Of a stretch of DNA of 64,000 bases, positions 58,188-64,000 are shown piece after piece; position 1 is the stretch's first letter; the number at the start of each line of letters is the position of its first letter. Source of the DNA: Lyophyllum atratum (lineage: Eukaryota > Basidiomycota > Agaricomycetes > Agaricales > Lyophyllaceae). The translations under genes were made by a program, and so were the position numbers. The stretch spans positions 930,001 to 994,000 of the forward strand of contig JACGCN010000002.1 in NCBI GenBank assembly GCA_014905825.1, written 5' to 3'. The notes under the pieces were generated by a model. That model did no database searches. It was not told where the DNA came from and saw only the letters and a program-made list of their open reading frames with translations.

Positions 58188-58752
58188 TTCGCTCGAGGGA
58201 GGGGAAAGGAGGGGACAATTCGATGTCCTGCACGGCAGTATTTATAAGTTACATGAGTGAAAGACGTCCATATGCTGTTGCTGATGCTGATGGCTTCTGA
58301 AACTTGGCAGACGCCATTTTTTGGTTGAAGCCTTCGGAAAGAAGCGAAGGGAGAATACACACGGACGCCAATGACACTTGCGTAGATTGAAAGACGTCTG
58401 GGCGCGGAGCGCTACCCGTTGTAGCAGGAAAAGTGGAGCCGGCAAAAGGTATGTTTTCACGCGGATGGTAGAGAATCAATGGCATGTAAGTCCTCTGTTC
58501 CTGAATTTCTTTACGACAGTCTACGACTCACCGGCACCAAGATGCGGTCAGTCCGCGGTCAGTTGTCCCCTTCAAGAAGAAGGTCACCGGAGGACGTCTG
58601 ATGACATAACCGCTTACAATCGAAGGCGCTGACAAACACCAGGAAACAAGCTGCCACAACTTTCCTTGTTGGAGAGTGACAAGGTCCAACGCTACACTCA
58701 TCTACCCGGTCATTTCTTCTAGCTTCTGCTGTATCGGGGAGAAGGAAGGGCA
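58188..58752. other. Divergent promoter region
   Basis: About 565 bp between the glycosidase (-) and THO2 (+). There are short open frames on both strands but no recognisable gene or RNA. Confidence 0.45.
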
Positions 58753-61700
58753 ATGGACGTCGTGAATAACGTCAGGGGATATTTGTCTTCATGGTCAAGG
58801 GGTGGCGAATCCGAATGGTGCGCTTACTATTATTTTATTTTGGTCTGCACACGAGTTGACTGGAGGTGGCGTAGTCGCACTTCTCTCTTTGCACCACACT
58901 GCAACCCATCCGATCCAAGCTGCATGGATACACTAACCACCGTGTATCACACTCTACTCTGCTCGGTCCTCCAAACCTGGTCGCCGAAACACTCCCTTTC
59001 GCCCACCGCATTTGTCGAATTCGTGCAGTCGGTGGTCGATAGCCTTCCGTCGTCTTCGTCAGACTCACCAACGGCCTCATCCAATGTGGTCATATTCGGT
59101 GAGACTCTTGTGGATATGATCTGGTCTGTCGACGCGGAGCTAGATGAAGTTTTGGGTGATGCCAAAATTACACTGGCGACATGCGGCAAGCAAGATGCGA
59201 ACGGCAACGTATCTTCCCTCGTCTCAAAGGCTAAGAAAGCAGAGCAGACTGCGGAGAAGGACAAGGAAACTCTTCAGGTCATCGTGAAGAAGTTCCTCGT
59301 ACGTGTACATTTCCACTGCTATTCCACCTGTCTAACGCGAATCATCTTTTAGGACTTAGGAATAATCAACCCTCACCTCTGTCGTGAGCGTCTAGACTCG
59401 GCTATAATAGCAAGCGTTGGCTTGATTCCGGACAAGGTTTCGATGGAAAAGAAGGAGGTTAGAATGCGAACTGGGCTATTGTACGCCGCTTCTCTCTAAC
59501 ACATCCTGCACATATACTTACAAGTCCCTGAAGCTACAAACAGAACAAGTTCAACCTCCTCCGCGAGCAGTCTGAAGGCTACAGCAAACTCACTACCGAG
59601 CTAACAAGCAACCTTGGCCCCGCTCATTCACCTGTTACTGGTCGTCCGACAGAGTCGTACACCTCGATTGAAGAACGTGCTCGTCCGGTCTGGGAGAAGG
59701 TCATTAGTCTCATTGGATACTTCGATTTGGATCCAAACAGGGCGCTGGACATCATTCTGGACATATTTACGGTGCATCTGGCAACCCACTACACTTTCTT
59801 CATCGCCCTTCTATCGTTTTCTCCCTGGGCGGGATCCTATCGTCGTCCAGACGCAGGTGCCATGGACGCCACTCTTCCACCTGGTTCGTTCAGAGGCAAG
59901 ACCTTGGACGAAGTTTTGACGCTCGCCGATCCGAAGAAGCATGAAATAGAGTTAGCTCCGAGTGAAGGGAATCCACGTGTTTTGGCTCAGGTCCTAGGAT
60001 TTAAATTTGTCTACTACCAGGTATTTCTCTCCCTGTCCGTCCGCGGAAGCTTCTCTAATCTATTGTAGTCCCCAGACGTAGCTGAAGCGACACCAAAGAG
60101 TTTATATCTTTCGGCTGCAGTCTTGATTCGTGAAGGTTTCATCACGCTCGAGGATTTGTATCCACACGTAAGTCTGATTTTCTGCCTCGATTAATTCTGG
60201 ATGCATAACCGTTTATTTAGATCCTGCCCGAGGATATCGCAATGGAAAGCGTTCAGCAGGAGTATCGCGACAGCATCAAGTCCAGGATAGCAGGTGCGAA
60301 GGTCAGCCAACTCGCAATGGCTGCGCCTCTAGAGTCTGCGCCGTCATCACAGTCAAGAGCCAAAGCTGCGACGCCTGTCGAGGTGAAAAAGGCTCCTGAG
60401 CCCAAAGACACCAATCAGAAAATTGGACTCTTGACTGCTCTCCTTGCTGTTGGGGCTTTGAAACCTGCTGTGGCAATCCTTTCCAAATTCCCGTTTTTGG
60501 TTGACGCAAGGCCTGAGGTTGCTGATCTCATGATTCGGGTTGTGAAAGTTTCACTTGCACCGCTCTACGAATCATTACTGGTCACGAAGGAGCGGAATCC
60601 TAGCTTCACCCAACCCCGCCCGCGGTATGGGACATCGGGGGTACTGGTTCCTCCCACTCGGAAACCCCTTCTCACCCTTTGGGCCCCTACGCCTCCCAGC
60701 ACATATACAACGGAGTTTGTCTTCTTCTTCCCCGACTGGGTTCAACAAGTTCCGATTTGCACCTCGTTGAGTGACTTGGAAGATGTCATAGAACCTCTCA
60801 TGAAGTTCATCGGCGTTCACGTGTCCCGTGATCCTTTGTGGTTGACGAAATTCTTGCGACTTGGACGTATTCACCTTCAATCAACAGTAATTTGCAACCC
60901 ATTCTGTCAAATATGCCTTTCTAACGATCCTTGTGCAGATGCCCATCGACCCTACAACTAAAAGACCATCTGGCGAACCTGATCCCGGGAACCCCATCCG
61001 TCTTTTCTGGTTCCGAGTCCTGCGCGTATACCTCCTCTCCGCTCTTCCTCTAATTCGGGGAAACGCAGTTTGCACCGTTGAAGTCTGGAACATCATCCGA
61101 CAGTATTCAACCACGTCCCGTTGGCGGCTCTACGGCGAATGGAAAACACATATCTACAAATCGCATCCGGAGCTAGAAATTCGCTTCGTCCAAACCGACA
61201 GAGAATCTAAAGGAATTCTTCGGCGTCTATCTCACAACACCATAAATTCCTTGTCTGGCACTGTCGCCAAATTGGCCCACTCAAATCCCTGCATCTTTTT
61301 CGCCAACGCGGTGCATCAAATCATGGCATACGATAATCTGGCGAATGTTGTCATTCAAGCGCTTCGTTATGTTACGAATATGGGCTTCGACGTTCTAGTT
61401 TACGTCATTCTCGACGCCCTCTCCAACCCGCACAAACAGCGTCTGAAGGACGACGGTGTCAATACGGCAGATTGGTTACAGAGTACGATTTCTTTTGCCA
61501 TCTCCATCTATACTTCCCTGACATGATTATTCAGGCCTTGCCTCTTTCACTGGCATGCTGTTCAGACGGTACAGCGCTGATTTGACTCCAGTCCTTACGT
61601 ATGTCGTGCATCAGCTCCATAACGGACAGACCACAGAGCTGGTGGTGCTACGAGAATTGATCTGGAAGATGGCTGGTATCGAACCCTTGCCTAGTCTATC

Positions 61701-64000
61701 TGACTCCCAAGTGGGCGCCATGGCAGGTGGACCTGTACTTCGAATAGAATCCGTGGCGTCTGTCACTCGCGGAGCGCGTTTGGATCCTGGGGATGCCGTA
61801 CTCAAAGGACCTCAAAGGCTCGGGAGGGCCTTATTAGAGTCGTCCCTGGCGCTCAACCTGCTCATTCAGGTCGCCCAACAACGACAAGCCTGTGTGTTCA
61901 AAGCCCCAGATACCCATATCAAGTCTCTGGCAAGTTTATACGATACGGTCCGTCCATTTACTGGTTCTCGAAAGGCATATAGTTAAATTCCGCGCTCAGA
62001 CTCACGGCGTCTTGTTGCAATATCTGGAGCTACTGACGTCCCCGTCGGTCATCCCGCTCAAGGATTATGCTGGCAAAGTCCTACCGTCCATCGGCGATCT
62101 TGGAGTTGTATATGGCATCTGCGCACCTATATGCATGCAAATCATGAGGCCAGTCCTTCAAGCATTACTCTTGGTTCGTCAAACTGCTTCCTCCCACGGC
62201 ACCACTTCAATAACAACGCGGTGTTCAACAGACTTCAGCCTTGGCTATGCAAGAGCAGGAACGTATCGCTAACGAGGAAGCTGAAAAGCGGCTCAAAGCG
62301 GCTTTGACCGCCAAACGAGAACCCACTGCTTCACGAGTAGCCTCACCCAGCCTGGGCAACCCTCCCGATGCAGCCGTTGATACCAAGCCGCGTGCTGAAG
62401 AACAACCAACTCAAGAAGATGTCGCCATGGAAGTTGAGCAAAGCGTGTCCATGCCACCTACAGAGGTCAGTCAACCATTCCCCTAACAATAACCATTATT
62501 TATTTGCCTATAGAGTCCCTGGCTCCCGGAGCTCGCCGCCCTGTTCGACGATATCAAGAAGATCGCACCAGGGAATGCATTCGAGGTTATCGGGTAAGAA
62601 ATTCCTGGAAATGCCGTATGATCCATACCTAACTCGTTCATTTCAGCCCTGGCTTCTATCTCACCTTTTGGCAACTGTCCACCTACGATTTATCTCCCCC
62701 ATCCGCCAAATATGACGAAGAAAACACTGCTTTGATAGCTTTGAGCCGACAAGAAGATCTCAAATACAATGTGGCAGACCGTTCGAGCGACCGGACCAAG
62801 CGAGCAATGGCACCCTCTCATCGAGCGCGAAGAGATCGCTATCTCAATACCGCCGATGCCCTTACGCTAGAACTCAAGCATCAGACAGCTTCCAGGGCTT
62901 TCACGATGAAGCGCCTGGCCCGAGAGAAGGCGCACTGGTTCTCGCATGGTACGTTTTGTAATTACAGGGAGCCCATCTGGTCACGAAATGACGCTTCTTA
63001 GGCCCTAAAGTAGCGACGCTCGCCGGATCCATAATTGAGCATTGTATACAACCTCGATGCCTGCTATCTCCCATGGATGCCGATTTCTGCGCACAATTCG
63101 TCAAAGTCCTTCACACCCAAGGGACTCCAGGATTCCACACTTTAAATTGTTATGACAAGGTTTGCTCTCAACTATTCTCGCCAAATATATATTCATCTCA
63201 TTTGCGATATAGTTACTAGGAGATCATGTGAAGGTTGTCTTGTTCTCTTGCAGCGAGTATGAGGCGCACAACTACGGTCCGCTTCAACGATTTCCCCCTT
63301 GATTCATTAGCTTACAAATGTCACCAGGGCGATTCTTGGCTGGGATACTAGCGGATTTGCACAAGTGGCATCTCGATGAGCAGCTGTATTTGACGGACAA
63401 TCGGACCAAAATCGGGGGCAAAACCATTTACCACCCGGGTATGCAGCGCGTCCCGCAAAAGACAGCCAGTTTGGACAACCTTCTGCTCTGGCCTGACTTC
63501 CAGCGAGTGCTTCGTAAATGGCATAAAAAGCTGGCCAAGGTAACCTTTTTTTTACTGCCTTCAATCAGAACATATTCTGATGTTGTCAACAAAGAGCTTT
63601 ACAGAATGTATCCAAACTGGAGAGTTTATGCATGTATACAATGCTATCATCGTTATGAAAGAGCTGCTCCCCGTCCTCCCGCTCGCAGCCGTAACAGACA
63701 CCGGTGCTGGCCTCGATACCGCCATGGATCGCTTCCTTGAGAACGAGGATCGAGGGGATCTCAAGATCCTCGGACGAGCGTATGTCTTCTATGCACATTG
63801 TAAAGGATACAATATTGAACTGGTCTCATAGTTATTCTGCCGCTCTGAAGAAGCGAGAGGCCTTATGGGCAATGCCGAAAAAGGTTCGTCATCGTTATGT
63901 CGTGCCATTGGATAGATTTTAATCGTATCTATAGGCACCTCCACCGGCGACGACTGCAACCACATCTTCTCCCAAATCTTTGAATTCAACTCAGCAGAAT
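58753..64000 (+). CDS. THO2: THO complex subunit 2, 3' partial
   Basis: Scaffold subunit of the THO/TREX complex that couples transcription with mRNA export. The start MDVVNNVRGYLSSW is at 58753. Conserved blocks: NKFNLLREQSEGYSKLTTEL, LIGYFDLDPNRALDIILDIF, NPRVLAQVLGFKFVYYQ, PESLYLSAAVL-type SLYLSAAVLIREGFITLEDL, LFWFRVLRVYLLSALPLIRG, YGEWKTHIYKSHPELEIR, NPCIFFANAVHQIMAYDNLA, VITFAISIYTSLT-adjacent LASFTGMLFRRYSADLTPVL, FYLTFWQLSTYDLSPPSAKY, SRQEDLKYN, REKAHWFSHG, SEYEAHNYGRFLAGILADLH and PGMQRVPQ. At least 15 short introns, all in phase where checked. The protein continues beyond the window after KSLNSTQQ. No frame corrections are needed. Confidence 0.92.

Overview
This window is nuclear DNA of a basidiomycete, most likely a mushroom-forming agaricomycete. 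Nearly every gene is cut by several 45-75 bp GT-AG introns. The gene set is eukaryotic housekeeping, mixed with families typical of agaricomycetes: two DUF6534 multi-membrane proteins, a DUF6741 protein, a trichodiene-synthase-like terpene cyclase, fungal P450s, a large F-box/LRR-type protein and a GH3 beta-xylosidase. No bacterial features are present. I identified about 28 protein genes, one pseudogene and one tRNA by joining exons by hand across frames; many exon borders are therefore models.

Layout, left to right: GH3 beta-xylosidase (partial, +); a membrane-anchored heme-dependent oxidative N-demethylase-like protein (-); ATP synthase subunit d (+); tRNA-Tyr with an intron (-); tRNA adenosine deaminase Tad1 (+); glycerophosphocholine acyltransferase (-); a six-exon 73-residue mitofissin/Atg44 (+); OST2/DAD1 (-); the SOD-fold mitoribosomal protein mS42 (+); hexokinase (-); DUF6534 protein (+); an intact P450 (+); a Shg1/BOD1-like COMPASS subunit (-); uroporphyrinogen decarboxylase (+); Cdc14 phosphatase (-); a P450 relic (+); an Mbp1-type APSES/ankyrin factor (+); mitochondrial uL24 (+); an equilibrative nucleoside transporter (+); an NTF2-like protein (-); DUF6741 protein (+); an Mrc1/claspin-like checkpoint mediator (+); a second DUF6534 protein (-); a sesquiterpene-type synthase (+) followed by a 94-bp tandem duplication; a small membrane protein (-); tafazzin (+); two tandem CAX-type cation/H+ exchangers (-,-); a single-exon F-box protein (+); a GH105-like six-hairpin glycosidase (-); and THO2, which runs off the right edge (+).

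Most minus-strand genes are divergent from the following plus-strand gene, so short shared upstream regions recur: 175 bp for OST2/mS42, 235 bp for GPC1/mitofissin and about 300 bp for Shg1/UroD. Several products act in mitochondria or cardiolipin/phospholipid metabolism (Atp7, mitofissin, mS42, uL24m, tafazzin, Gpc1). Others act in the cell cycle and replication (Mbp1-like, Mrc1-like, Cdc14). Nothing indicates a dedicated biosynthetic cluster.

The main caveat is that several genes (GH3, N-demethylase, UroD, Mbp1-like, nucleoside transporter, DUF6741, Mrc1-like, first DUF6534) need one-base corrections to give a continuous conserved protein. Because UroD and probably the Mbp1-like factor are essential, I read most of these as sequence errors. 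The P450 relic is different: it lacks its N-terminal half and carries an exact 8-bp tandem duplication. The observations I would check first are that duplication, the replaced acidic residue in the second exchanger motif of both CAX paralogues, the apparent overlapping start codons of tafazzin and a small membrane gene, and MCB-like sites upstream of the Mbp1-like and Mrc1-like genes.
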